Part shown: positions 37,163-47,900 of the stretch, one piece after another
How the letters are laid out: each line of letters begins with the position of its first letter
How positions within the stretch are numbered: the stretch's first letter is position 1
DNA from: DATFVA01 sp963721075
GTDB taxonomy: Bacteria; Bacteroidota; Ignavibacteria; Ignavibacteriales; Ignavibacteriaceae
Assembly: GCA_963721075.1 (NCBI GenBank)
Contig: CAVRHV010000004.1
Coordinates: forward strand, 32,306-96,305
DNA length: 64,000 nucleotides
Direction: 5' to 3'
Translations under genes and position numbers: made by a program
The notes under the pieces: generated by a model
The model's input: the letters and a program-made list of their open reading frames with translations, nothing else
Told to the model about the DNA's origin: nothing
Database searches by the model: none

Positions 37163-38965
37163 ATGAATAATACATTGAATTTAGAACTGCTTTCTGTACT
37201 GCTGATCGAAGACAACCCCGGAGATCAGCGGCTTATAAAAGAACAACTTGATGATATTGAATCAGCTGAGGTAAGCTTGAAAATATGTGCATGTATGTCA
37301 GAAGCCCTTGAAGTTTTAAAGAGTGAAAAATTTGATATCATTATTCTGGATCCCGGCTTACCGGACAGCTCTGGACTGGATTCTCTGAAGAGTATCCGTA
37401 AAATAGATACTTCGATACCTCTAATAATCCTGACTATCAATGATGCTGATGAAACAGCTCTGGAGGCAATCAGAGGCGGAGCACAGGATTTTCTGAACAA
37501 AAACGAACTGCGGCCCCGGACTCTTAATAAGTCGATCATGTATGCGATTAACAGGCATAAACTTGAACAGGATCTGACCAGTTCTCTCAGGATGTATGAA
37601 AGTGCTTTTGAGCAGGCGGTGGTCGGTTTCTCTCATATTTCATCCTCCTCTGTCTTTACAAGGATTAATCAGAAGTTCTGCGATATACTTGGTTATACTA
37701 AGAATGAATTGATGGGAAGATCTATAAATGATTTTACGCATCCTGATGACCTTAAAGTAGACCTCCCAAGATTTGAAAGCTTGATTGCCAGTGAAATCAG
37801 GGATTACAGTCTTGAAAAAAGATTTATCCGGAAAGATGGTTCGGTTATATGGGCAAATATTACCAGGACTGCAATAATGGATTCACAGAATGGGGACAGT
37901 TATTTTTTTACCACTCTGGAAGATATAACAGAAAGAAAATCCCTGCTGTCAGAGTTTCTTGAACAGAAGGCTTTGCTCGAAAATATTTTCAGTATACTCC
38001 CTGTGGGAATAGTAATTATGGACAATGAAGGAAATCTCATCAGCAATAATAATAAATTCGATGAGATATGGACGGGGTCTGAGTACAGGAATATTGGTGA
38101 TCATAAAAAATACCGGGCCTGGAATTATAACACACAAAAAGAGATTGGTGAAGAAGATTGGGCTAGTTATAAAGCATTAAAAAATAAAGAGGCCACTCTA
38201 GGTGAGATATTGGAAATTGAGTGCTTCGATGGTTCAAAGAAAGTAATAATTAATTCAGCTATCCCGCTAATTATTGAAGACAGAGTAATTGCTGCAGTCG
38301 CATTGATCGAAGACATTACCAGGCTTGCTGAAACCGAGAATGAGTTGAAGAAACTTTTGTCGGAGAAAGAATTGCTTGTGAAGGAATCAAACCACAGGAT
38401 AAAGAATAACCTTCAGCTGATGTCTAGTCTGCTTAACCTGCAGGCTGCTAATTCGGAAGATTTGTATGTGAAAAGGGTTCTTAACGATAGTATAAACAGA
38501 ATAGCCTCAGTCTCCTTTCTGCATGATTACCTGTTCCGGTCATCAGGCCTCAGTTTGGTTAATGTACAGACATATATTTATAAAGTTATAGAACATATCA
38601 GGGATATCCTGCTTACAGATGCAAATCGTATTAATATTGTTAAAGATATTGAACATCTAGAGGTTAAATCGGGACTTGCAGTTGCTATAGGACTGGTTAT
38701 AAGCGAATTGATTACGAATGCCGTTAAATATGCTTTCCATAAAAGTAAAGAAGGAATAATTCATATCGAATTAAAGCAGGAAGCGGAAAATATTCTTCTG
38801 AAGATAAGTGATAATGGAAAAGGGATGAAGGAAAAAGTTGATCTTACATCCGCATCTTCACTGGGTTTCCAGATTGTTTATGCTATGATCACTCAGAATC
38901 ATGGCTCGATTGATTACATGGTTGACAACGGTACAAAATTCATTATCACCCTCCCCCTGAAATAG
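37163..38965 (+). CDS. Hybrid kinase: REC-PAS-PAS-HisKA_2-HATPase
   Basis: 600 residues. An N-terminal receiver (phospho-acceptor Asp63 in 'IIILDPGLPDSSGLD') is followed by a PAS domain with PAC segment (about 140-260, 'DGSVIWANITRTAI'). A second PAS (about 270-385) leads to a HisKA_2 dimerisation helix with His411 in 'ESNHRIKNNLQL' and a HATPase with 'SELITNAVKYAF' and 'DNGKGM'. HisKA_2 kinases often signal in light or general-stress pathways. No membrane segment is seen. It begins 9 bp after the single-domain regulator, so the three genes form one cassette. Confidence 0.9.
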   Translation: MNNTLNLELLSVLLIEDNPGDQRLIKEQLDDIESAEVSLKICACMSEALEVLKSEKFDIIILDPGLPDSSGLDSLKSIRKIDTSIPLIILTINDADETALEAIRGGAQDFLNKNELRPRTLNKSIMYAINRHKLEQDLTSSLRMYESAFEQAVVGFSHISSSSVFTRINQKFCDILGYTKNELMGRSINDFTHPDDLKVDLPRFESLIASEIRDYSLEKRFIRKDGSVIWANITRTAIMDSQNGDSYFFTTLEDITERKSLLSEFLEQKALLENIFSILPVGIVIMDNEGNLISNNNKFDEIWTGSEYRNIGDHKKYRAWNYNTQKEIGEEDWASYKALKNKEATLGEILEIECFDGSKKVIINSAIPLIIEDRVIAAVALIEDITRLAETENELKKLLSEKELLVKESNHRIKNNLQLMSSLLNLQAANSEDLYVKRVLNDSINRIASVSFLHDYLFRSSGLSLVNVQTYIYKVIEHIRDILLTDANRINIVKDIEHLEVKSGLAVAIGLVISELITNAVKYAFHKSKEGIIHIELKQEAENILLKISDNGKGMKEKVDLTSASSLGFQIVYAMITQNHGSIDYMVDNGTKFIITLPLK

Positions 38966-39070
38966 AGTTACTATTGTAATCTGAACGATCCTCGTCAATC
39001 ATTCACGCTTGTAATCGGAATGATCCTCCGGGAAGCTTCGTTGTTGTAGAACAATTTATATAATGACAGA

Positions 39071-39880
39071 TTATTCCTTGACCCCGCCGAGCATTATACC
39101 TCTTATGTAATATCGCTGCAGTACAAGAAAGACGATTACAATGGGGATTATCGTAATAACTGAACTGGCCATCATAAGTTCCGGGTCTTTAGTGTGTTCC
39201 AGCATCAGACTGGATAATGCTACAGGCAGCGTGTACATTGAATCGTCCGTTAATGCGATAAGGGGCCATAGGAAATCATTCCAGGTACCAAGAAATGTAA
39301 TAATTCCCAGGGTAACCAGAACAGGTGTAGCCAGCGGAAGAATTATTCTTCGGTATACCTGGAAGTCTGTGGCACCATCCATTTTTGCGGCTTCAATAAG
39401 ACTGTCAGGAATGGCCATACAATGCTGCCTTATTAGAAAAATGCCGAATATGTTTGCAAGTCCCGTAACGAGGATCGCCATATAAGTGTTTATAAGTCCC
39501 ACGGACTTTAACATCAGGAATAAAGGTAGCATTGTAACCTGACTTGGAACTATCATATTCACCAGCAGCAGGTTGAACAGCTTGCTCTTCCCTGCAAATC
39601 TGTATTTGGCAAATGCGTATCCCGCCATAGAATTAAAAAACAATGAAACAGCCGTTACCATAGTTGAGAGTATAATGCTGTTCAGAAAACTCCTGGCAAC
39701 ACTCAGTCTGGTAAGGAGATGAACGTATTGATCCAGCACAATATGAGTCGGGAAAAATACCGGCGGATAGACGCTTGCTGCTCCATCGGGCATAAATGAC
39801 GCAGATACCATCCATATAAATGGTATCAGTGTCATTATAGAAGTGATAATAAGAAATATGTATAGAAATACTTTTTTCAT
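39071..39880 (-). CDS. Carbohydrate ABC transporter permease (MalG/CUT1 type)
   Basis: 269 residues with six hydrophobic segments and the permease coupling-loop motif 'EAAKMDGATDFQVYRRIILPLATPVLVTLGI'-region (EAA…G…I.LP). The C-terminus 'QRYYIRGIMLGGVKE' is typical of the MalG/UgpE branch. It pairs with the preceding MalF-type permease (3 bp apart) and the binding lipoprotein to import an oligosaccharide. No MalK/MsmK-type ATPase is encoded here, so a shared ATPase must come from elsewhere. It is the last gene of the long glycan operon. Confidence 0.93.
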   Translation of the reverse strand: MKKVFLYIFLIITSIMTLIPFIWMVSASFMPDGAASVYPPVFFPTHIVLDQYVHLLTRLSVARSFLNSIILSTMVTAVSLFFNSMAGYAFAKYRFAGKSKLFNLLLVNMIVPSQVTMLPLFLMLKSVGLINTYMAILVTGLANIFGIFLIRQHCMAIPDSLIEAAKMDGATDFQVYRRIILPLATPVLVTLGIITFLGTWNDFLWPLIALTDDSMYTLPVALSSLMLEHTKDPELMMASSVITIIPIVIVFLVLQRYYIRGIMLGGVKE

Positions 39881-39883
39881 ACC

Positions 39884-40783
39884 TTATGTCAGGTTACTTT
39901 TCTGCAGTTTGAACTGAAGGATCGTCACTATTAATATTATGAAGAACAGCACAAAAGATATAGAAGCTGAATAACCCATATTCCACCATCTGAACCCTTC
40001 CTGGTACATATAACCAACTATACTTAAAGTTTTATTTAACGGACCTCCCTGCGTCATTATATACGGTTCAGCAAACAGCTGGAAGAAACCTACAATAGTA
40101 ATGATGCTTACGAAAAGTGTTGTGGGGGCGAGCATCGGAATAGTAATAGCTTTAAACTTCTCCCACCCATTGGCTCCCTCCAGCGATGCGGCTTCGTAAA
40201 GATCCTCCGGAATATTCTGAAGTCCCGCAATAAATATTATCATATTATAACCGAAGGTTTTCCAGACAGACATTAGCACAATTGCCGGCATTGCGGTAGT
40301 CGGATTTCCCAGCCAGTCGATAGGGTTGATGCCGAACCAGCTTAGGAAATAATTCAATATTCCAAACTTTGGATGATAGATAAATCTCCATACGATCGCT
40401 ACTGCTACAAGTGTCGTGATATACGGGATAAAATAACTCAGCCTGAAGAAGGCTTTGTACTTTATGAGTTTAGTGTTAAGTAAGATTGCGGCACCTAGCG
40501 AAACAGCAATGGAAAGAGGCGTTGCAAGTACAACGTAATAAATCGTATTCTGCAGTGACTGCCAGAAGAGCGGGTCCTGGAAAAGCTGAACATAATTACT
40601 GAGTCCGATAAACCTGACGCTGTCAAGACTGGCAAATGCATATATATCAAAATCGGTGAAACTCATTACGAACGCTGCTATCACAGGAATAAAGAAGAAA
40701 ATCAGAATGGCACTGACTGCCGGAGCCAGGAAGAAATATGCCGCCTTTGATGAATATGAAAACGAATTCTTTTTTCTCTTCAC
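39884..40783 (-). CDS. Carbohydrate ABC transporter permease (MalF/CUT1 type)
   Basis: 299 residues starting at GTG 40783 ('MKRKKNSFSYSSKAAYFFLAP'), behind an A/G-rich AAAGGAAAAAGA. Six transmembrane segments and the coupling motif 'EAASLEGANGWEKFKAITIPMLAP' region place it in the MalF/UgpA/LacF branch. It forms the heterodimeric channel with the next permease. It lies 17 bp after the binding-protein gene. Confidence 0.93.
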   Translation of the reverse strand: MKRKKNSFSYSSKAAYFFLAPAVSAILIFFFIPVIAAFVMSFTDFDIYAFASLDSVRFIGLSNYVQLFQDPLFWQSLQNTIYYVVLATPLSIAVSLGAAILLNTKLIKYKAFFRLSYFIPYITTLVAVAIVWRFIYHPKFGILNYFLSWFGINPIDWLGNPTTAMPAIVLMSVWKTFGYNMIIFIAGLQNIPEDLYEAASLEGANGWEKFKAITIPMLAPTTLFVSIITIVGFFQLFAEPYIMTQGGPLNKTLSIVGYMYQEGFRWWNMGYSASISFVLFFIILIVTILQFKLQKSNLT

Positions 40784-40800
40784 TTTTTTCTTTTTCCTTT

Positions 40801-42093
40801 TTACTTTTTCCTTGACAGCAGATATCGCCGCTTCTCTAAAATCTTATCTACATCCTTATCCAGGTTTTTCACCGCCTCATCAACGGTCATCACACCTCTT
40901 ACAACCAATTCGGCATACTGCTGAACCTTTGCAAATGCTATTTGCTCCCATTCGGGTACTTTTGGCGTTGCTACCACATTTTCAAACTGCACACGGAATG
41001 CTTTCATATATTTATTGTTCGCGAGCGAGGAGTCTTCCCATGCAGCTTTTACTGCCGGAAGATTATATAAAAGCCGGTAAAACTGAAGCTGAGTTGAGGT
41101 TTGCGAAAGGAATTCAATGAACCTCCAGGCCTCTTGTTTGTGCTCGCAGTTCTTAAAGATAACAAGACTCGATCCGCCGGCAAGTGAAACACCGGGATAA
41201 TGATCACCGTTCTTCGCCGGCATGGGTGCGGTTGACCATTTGTCGGCCAGGCTGCCTGTCATCCATTTTTTGAATTCGTTAATATTCCAGGGACCGCTTA
41301 TATAAATTGAAAAATATTTTTCAACAAATGCCTGATATACATTCGTAACCTCTGAAATTCCTATGGGCGCCAGCTTTTCTTTATGAAATTTAGTCAGGTA
41401 GCTGAAAGCTTCTTTAAATTCTTTTTGTTCAAAGTCGCCCATTGTATTATTGTCTTTCAGCAGCTTAGCATTGTTTTCGAGGGCAAACATGATGAACGGA
41501 TTCCATTCGTTCGTCGGCAGGTAGATTGCATATTTATCCTGTCCCGGAAAAAGCGCTTTGATTTTCTTACATAGGTCATAAAGTTCAGCCCACGTTCTTG
41601 GCGGTTCATCATATCCCGCCTCCTTAAAAACATCAGTACGATAGAACATTAGTCTGGTATCAATGTACCAGGGAATTCCATAGACTGATGAATCCATAAC
41701 GTTGGTATCCCATACCCCTTCAAAGTAATTTTCCTTATTAATTGAAGGTGAACGGGTAATATAATCGTCAAGACTAATAATAGCATCAAGCGATGCGAAC
41801 TGCGGTATCCAGGTGTTGCCCAGCTGGCAGATATCAGGTGTGTTGTCGCTTGCAAATGCAGTTACAAGTTTTTCCTGGGCTGCATTCCACGGAATTTGCT
41901 GAACATCCACTTTTATACCGGGATTTTCCCGCTGGAATTCAGGCACCAGCTTTGTAACATATTCTGCCTCGGTGCCCATTGCCCAGAACTTAAGTGTTAT
42001 TGTACTGTCCTTTTTCTCCGAACAGCCGGAAGTCATAATGATCAGAAGTATCAGTAATAAAACCGGGAAATATTTGCTCTTCAGATCATTCAT
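40801..42093 (-). CDS. Sugar ABC transporter substrate-binding lipoprotein (CUT1)
   Basis: 430 residues. The lipoprotein signal has anchor Cys24 ('LIIMTSGCSEKK'), followed by the extracellular solute-binding fold of family 1: 'LKFWAMGTEAEYVTKLVPEFQ', 'QQIPWNAAQEKLVTAFASDNTPDICQLGNTW', 'GVSLAGGSSLVIFKN' regions. It captures an oligosaccharide for the two permeases that follow. In Listeria a homologous arrangement (binding protein, two permeases, GH3) imports beta-1,2-glucooligosaccharides, which would suit the GH144 genes here; this is inference. Its start overlaps the GH2 stop by 4 bp. Confidence 0.93.
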   Translation of the reverse strand: MNDLKSKYFPVLLLILLIIMTSGCSEKKDSTITLKFWAMGTEAEYVTKLVPEFQRENPGIKVDVQQIPWNAAQEKLVTAFASDNTPDICQLGNTWIPQFASLDAIISLDDYITRSPSINKENYFEGVWDTNVMDSSVYGIPWYIDTRLMFYRTDVFKEAGYDEPPRTWAELYDLCKKIKALFPGQDKYAIYLPTNEWNPFIMFALENNAKLLKDNNTMGDFEQKEFKEAFSYLTKFHKEKLAPIGISEVTNVYQAFVEKYFSIYISGPWNINEFKKWMTGSLADKWSTAPMPAKNGDHYPGVSLAGGSSLVIFKNCEHKQEAWRFIEFLSQTSTQLQFYRLLYNLPAVKAAWEDSSLANNKYMKAFRVQFENVVATPKVPEWEQIAFAKVQQYAELVVRGVMTVDEAVKNLDKDVDKILEKRRYLLSRKK

Positions 42094-44220
42094 ATTTTTT
42101 TCACGATCTCTATTTCATAATTATTTTCAGACAACACTTCTCCTTCCTGCTTTAATCGAAAAACAAGATTGTACTTCCCTGTTTTAATCTTTTCAGGAAG
42201 TAAAATGTCGTTATCTTCCCAGTAAGAGAATGAAGCAGAATCTTTACTAATATCCTTTACAGGTATATTATACGTGATCTCATCGCCGAGCGATATAATC
42301 AGTCTGCAGGAACTGAATGTTTTTTGATAATCATTGATGATCCAGTAATCAATTTTAAGTTTCTGCCCTGCAAAATATTTCTTCTGTCTTATATTAACCG
42401 AAATATATAAAGGCTGAAAGGCTTTTTGAACAGTGAAGTATCCTTTTTTCTTCACACCGAAATAATCGACAACAGACCAGGTAATGGAGGGCCAGCAGTC
42501 GATGAACATAAACTGGAAAATTCCTGTTATATCTTTATTCTTTCCACGCCTGTAAAAGTCAATTGCGGTCTTCAGCAGATCAGCCTGGTAATCCTGCGAG
42601 TTATCTATAAACTGCTTTATATTCTTTCCTCTTTCGACTTCGGCAACATTAAAAGTCTGCTCGTACTGAAAGTCGTGATAAGCCCAGCTTTCCGCAGCCG
42701 GGTTATCAAGATCTTTACGCGGGATTATTTTCTTAAGCGACTTTAGTTCAGGTAATGCCTGCGCACCGAACTCCGTAACAAGAGGACCCATAGGTTTTGC
42801 GGCAAAGTGTTCTTTACTACCCCAGTACCAGCCGTCATAAGGATGCTCTTCATAATTGGAAGCCATTCTTATTATTCTGCTATTATCATTGGCCTCAACC
42901 GCTTCATATAATAATGGATCAAGTGTTTTTATCTGATTTCCCGGCTCGTTATGGCAGCACCAGAATACAATTGAGGGATGGTTAAAGTGTAGTTTCACCA
43001 TATCTTTGATCTGAGCAGCCGCATTTGCAATGAATTGCGTTGATTCATCATAAGTCCATTGAAGCGCAAAATCCTGCCAGACAAGGATCCCCTGCCTGTC
43101 GCATTCGTCATAATATTCGGAACGGTTCACGTGCGCATGCATTCTGATAATATTAATATTTGCGTCTTTTATAAGAGAAACCTGATCCTTTATTCTCTGT
43201 TCATCTAATTCCGATAAAAATTGTGTGGGGATTACATTCGTACCCCTGAGAAATAATCTTTTACCGTTGAGGAAAAATTCTTCTTTACTGTTAAGATGTA
43301 CCTCCCTGATCCCGAAGATTACATTTTTAATATTGAAAAGTTCACAGCTGATATTCATACTGTAAAGATTCGGCTCACCAAGGTCCCAGCACCACCACAA
43401 GTCGGGTTTATCTATTTCAATAGTAAAATTTAATTCACCCTTGTCACCCTCAAACAGTACTTCCTCCTTAAACTTTAATTTTTTTCCTTCTTTAGGAATG
43501 ACTGTTATTTCAATTTTCTCCTTATGTTTTTCGTCCGATTTCCTGTAAAAAGGAATAGAAACATTAACCGCTGCGAGGTTTCTGACTGAATCAATCTTCG
43601 ACGAAATACGGGGATTTTCAGTAAAGACCTTATTTACGGAACAGAGAGTAATATCATTCCATATACCGCCGGTGTTCTGATCCTGTCCGTATTGTTCACT
43701 CCATGCTCCGGGCCTGCAGTCGTGATGGTTAAAGATCCCCTTTATAAGTTTTTTCCTGTACGGCCAGACTGTCCCGGGTTCTTCAAGGGGTGAGGTTACC
43801 TTTACAACCAGCAGGTTCTCCCCCTTTTTTAATGCGGAAGTTACATCGAAGTAAAATGACTGAAAGTAGCCTTCGTGATTTCCCAGGTATTTATCATTCA
43901 GCCAGACATCGGCAAAATAATCCACCCCGGCCTTCATGATTTCCCAGGTATTTGTTATTCAGCCAGACATCGGCAAAATAATCAACCCCATTGAACATCA
44001 GTATTTCGAGTTCACCGGGAGCAGAGTATTTAAATGTTTTTAGAAACCACACCGTGCCCGAGTAATTGTGCAGCCCTGCCAGTTCCCAGTTAACAGGAAG
44101 TTCAATCTTCTTCGTCTTTTTTAAGGAAGCTCGTAATTCCTGATATGTCAGCTGTCCGTTCCTGTCTTCAAGGTAATCCCAGCGGCCGTTCAGTAATAAT
44201 CTTTCATCCAAATTTTTCAT
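42090..44220 (-). CDS. GH2-family glycosidase, beta-mannosidase-like (interrupted by a 61-bp duplication)
   Basis: About 689 residues if the duplication is removed. The sugar-binding beta domain ('LLLNGRWDYLED', 'WFLKTFKY', 'DVWLNDKYLGNHEGYF') is followed by an immunoglobulin-like domain. A TIM barrel follows with acid/base Glu in 'VFWCCHNEPGNQ' and nucleophile Glu in 'GPLVTEFGAQALP', and there is a C-terminal beta domain. It lacks a signal peptide, so it probably acts on imported oligosaccharides in the cytoplasm. The features resemble GH2 beta-mannosidase or exo-glucosaminidase; specificity is uncertain. Frames switch where a 61-bp block (43871-43992) is repeated. It overlaps the esterase and binding-protein genes by 4 bp each. 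Confidence 0.87.
43871..43992. repeat. 61-bp imperfect tandem duplication inside the GH2 gene
   Basis: Two adjacent copies (43871-43931 and 43932-43992) agree at about 54 of the first 58 positions. The four differences are two synonymous changes (His and Val codons) and a two-base Asn/Asp change, which is the divergence expected between alleles of the same gene. The period is not a multiple of three and shifts the frame. Confidence 0.92.
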
Positions 44221-44958
44221 TTAATATTTTCATCCCGGTGATGTTGTAGAAGCCATTTATATAATTCTTCGTTGTTGTATGTCTCTGTCCATGCATTATG
44301 ATTTGCTTTCGGGTACACCGTAAACTTAACATCGTTGCCGCAGGCGGCTAATGCTTTTACCATCCTCACCGATTCGTCGGGAGAAACGACATCATCCATT
44401 GCTCCATGAAAAACCCAGATCGGAAGATTCTTTAATCTGCATGCATCCAGATAAGATGATCCTGTTCTGCCGCATACAGGCGCTGCTGCCGCAAACCGGT
44501 TCGGTTCAGCCATAATAAGTTTCCAGGTACCTTCACCTCCCATACTTAGTCCTGTAACATAGACCCTGTTTGTATCAACGCGGTAATTCTTCTCAATTTC
44601 ATCAAGAAGCACCGATAGTTCAAGCGGATCCCATCTTTTGCCCAGTGGACATTGCGGCGAGACCAGTATAAAAGGAAATTTTATCCCTTTATCGACAAGC
44701 ATAGGCGGACCGTTTCTTTTTACTGATTCCAGATCATCCCCCCTCTCACCTGCACCGTGCAAAAAAAGCACAAGAGGCCAGTTATTGTTGTCCTGCTTAT
44801 ATCCTTCAGGAAGATAAAGAAGATAATTAAGCAATACTTTCACCGTAACTTCTTTATCAATTTTTCCTGTCTATCTGCTTTGAGGTATCTGTCTGTCCCC
44901 GAAGCAGTCCTGTTGTGAACAAAAATAATAATGCTGGTATCCAAAAATATTTTCTCAT
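44217..44958 (-). CDS. Secreted alpha/beta-hydrolase esterase (one-base frameshift in N-terminus)
   Basis: 246 residues after repair. The main frame, from GTG 44843, has 'LLYLPEGYKQ', oxyanion region 'LVLFLHGAGERGDD', nucleophile Ser in 'VTGLSMGGEGTW', Asp in 'HGAMDDVVSPDES' and His in 'YPKANHNAWTETY', typical of dienelactone-hydrolase/feruloyl-esterase-like enzymes. In another frame upstream, ATG 44958 encodes a signal peptide ('WIPALLFLFTTGLLRGQ'). Dropping one A from an A5 run near 44858-44862 joins it exactly to '…KIDKEVTVKVLLNYLLYLP', the normal family N-terminus. It would be exported and could remove ester groups from a glycan. The repaired start is 2 bp after the upstream gene's stop. 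Confidence 0.85.
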
Positions 44959-44960
44959 TT

Positions 44961-47900
44961 TTATTTTCCGCCAAAAGATATTTGAATTACTGAGGGAAAT
45001 GTTTTGATACGGATGTCTTTTTCATCGAAAGTATCTATTCTCTTTCCGTTTACGAGTACTGAATCCGGTTTCTTGTTGCTGTATATATTCTTAACTATTA
45101 TGCCGCCGGGAGGAAGAGAAATATTTCCGTAAAGTTTTATTTCGTAGCCTTCGGGAAATTTTTTAATGTTATAAGATAGTTCGCCGTAATATGTCGGGAG
45201 GTTTTCAACAGCCATACCGCCGGGAGAGTCAATCCAGTCTTTATACAACGCAGCCCCGATTACAAGAGACGAATCATATTCTCTTTCATAAGCAAACATT
45301 GAGCGGACAGAGTTTATAAAATCCGACCCGACCCATGTATGGGGCATATCACCAATGTAACCCGGATGCCTTTCTTTATGCCAAACAACTTCAGCCCATT
45401 CATTCCAGTTCTGCGGTTTTTGATCATTCAGGAAGAACTTAATAAGTTCGTGCGCTCTCTCCGGCTGGTCAAGGAAAATAAACGATCCGATCAGCCGGTT
45501 CTCATAGGGAGTATAAGCCGTCCATTCGATCTTGTCATCTCTTCTGTTCTTAAAAAATTCATAGTATTTATCGAAAGTATTCTGAGCGTATGGTTCAGGC
45601 AGATAAGGAAGTTCATTACAGGGGGATATAGCAATTGTGGTGGATGTCGCATCAAAGTCCCCCAGTTCAACGCATCCCGGTATATAATGAATATTGTGCA
45701 TTTTTATAGCGAGATCAAGAGAGTTGTAAAGGTTCTTCCTGAATGTATCCCGCATATTTTTTACTTTCTCATAACTATCTTTTTCGCCGAGGATGCGTTC
45801 TATCTCGGCAGCATCCTTTAAGGCCCTTCATGGTGAAAAAATCATCCCAGTATGAATGCATGGGTTTAGCGGAATAGCCTTCGTGACTAATGGACTCGGG
45901 CATTATTCCGTAGTAGGCGCGAACACTATCATTTCCGTTTTTAAAATGATCCGTAGAACGTTGCGAAATGAGGGTATCCATATAATCTACTGCCGCCAAT
46001 ACGTGACTGTTCATCTCTTTGAGAAAGACCGTATCTTTCGTGAAATTGAAGTACTCTTTGATGAGGTAAATGAATTCGCCATGACTGTCATTTTCAGGAA
46101 CGGGATCGGGGCCCCGCGTATCGACAACACAGGGTACTTTTCCGTTGTCGTACTGATGAGCGGCGTACCACTTAATGAAATCCTTAACCTCCGGAACTAT
46201 GCCGGATTTCAGCAGCGCTGAAGATGTTAAAGATCCGTCCCTTATCCAGGATCTTTCGTACGATCTTGATCCCGGCTGAATGCCCGCACGGTCCTTATTA
46301 ATTAAAATGTAGGCAAGGTTTGATTTCCAGGTATTGACTATCTTTTTCCCCGACTCAGGGAGTATGAATTTTATGTGATCAACTTTTTTCTCCCAGAATT
46401 CAATATCCTTATCAAGCTGCTGCTCAAATGTGTTCTCATTTAACTGGGCCGGCAGATCTTTCTCACCATAAAAAGGAACCGCGAGATAAACACTTTTGCT
46501 TTCTCCCGGAGCAAGTTCAAAGTAATAACTCAGACTGGCGCTCGCAGCTTTATTTTTATCCCTGACCGATTTATCAGCAGGGATCTTTCCCCTGGATAAA
46601 TACCACGTTATGGGCCCGTCATCAAATGATGCAGCACCGAAATCATCTGGGGGTGTCAGGGGAATAATCACCTTGTTATCATTTACGTAAACTTTTGCTT
46701 CACTGTACTTAATAGAACTTATTTCTGCGGCCCCGCCAATAATGTTAAGCCATTGATAATAAGGATTAACCTGGAAGGGTCTCACCGCAAGATAAAGATT
46801 GCCTTTATGTTTTATAGTTGAACTATTATTTATAGTGTATTTCAGATAAAGTACCGAACTCTTATTAGCTTCACCATATGCAAAGGCTTCGGTTTTAAGC
46901 TTAAGATCATTGTAATTCCATTCGACTGCCGGAACAGGCAGATAGTCATCGTACAACGACTGTTTTTCTGTGACATTATTCCAGTTTATGAATTTCCCGT
47001 CGACCGAAAGGAAGGGTTCAATCGAAAACTGCTTTTTATCGACTTCTGTCATACCGTCCTCATTGAACAGCGCTTCTTTCTTGTCGTTATTCACACCTAC
47101 TATGGTCCAGAACGTTCCCTCCTCTCCAAGATAGCGCGGATAGTACCCGACAGGATAATCTTTTGCGATATTTATAAAAAACCTGTTCAGGTCATCCGAA
47201 TAATCTGAGTTTTTGACAGATATCTCGTTTATACCGTAGCCTTGATCGCGGCTGCTTTTAAGCATTTCGATCTTTATTTTTTCCGCATCCTCTTCACTCA
47301 GACGGATATAGCTTGTATTTGCGGTTTCCCTGTTTACCGAATAAACCTTTTCCCAAACGGCATCCTTCCTGTTAACATAAACATTGAATTCCTTTGCATA
47401 ATCTATACTATCCCAGTTAATTACAACAGCTCCGAATTCCCTTCTCCTGTGAAGGTCGAGTATGACTTCCTGATTTTCATCATTGCTGCTTTTCCACGAT
47501 GTTAAAGGGTTATTATCAATCATATTTTCAGCAGTGTATTTCAACCCGGCATTTGATGAAGCCTCTGCAGAGGGATTGATAGGTGAATTATCTTCCGGCG
47601 GAAGTTCTTCGAATCTCAGATCATCGATATATATCGAGCCTTTTCCCCCGACGTATGATGAGATGGTAAATTCAAGTCTGTCTATTCTCTTAAGCTCCTT
47701 ATCTTCCGTGGGGCCCCATGCAAAACTTATATGTTTCTTTTTGATTTTTATTTTTGTCCATTCAGTCGGAAAAGAATAGTTCCTTTTAATCATCCACCAG
47801 ACATTCTGTCCCGTGTTGTCCAGCAGCTTAAATTCGAGATTGTTGGCAGGCGACTCTGCCTTTAAGTAAAATGTAAACTGGTAATTCTCCGGAAGATCTA

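Noticed and set aside
38974..39031. Short imperfect direct repeat TTGTAATC…GATCCTC at 38974 and 39009
   Set aside because: Two degenerate copies in a convergent gap; too short to support a repeat family or terminator.
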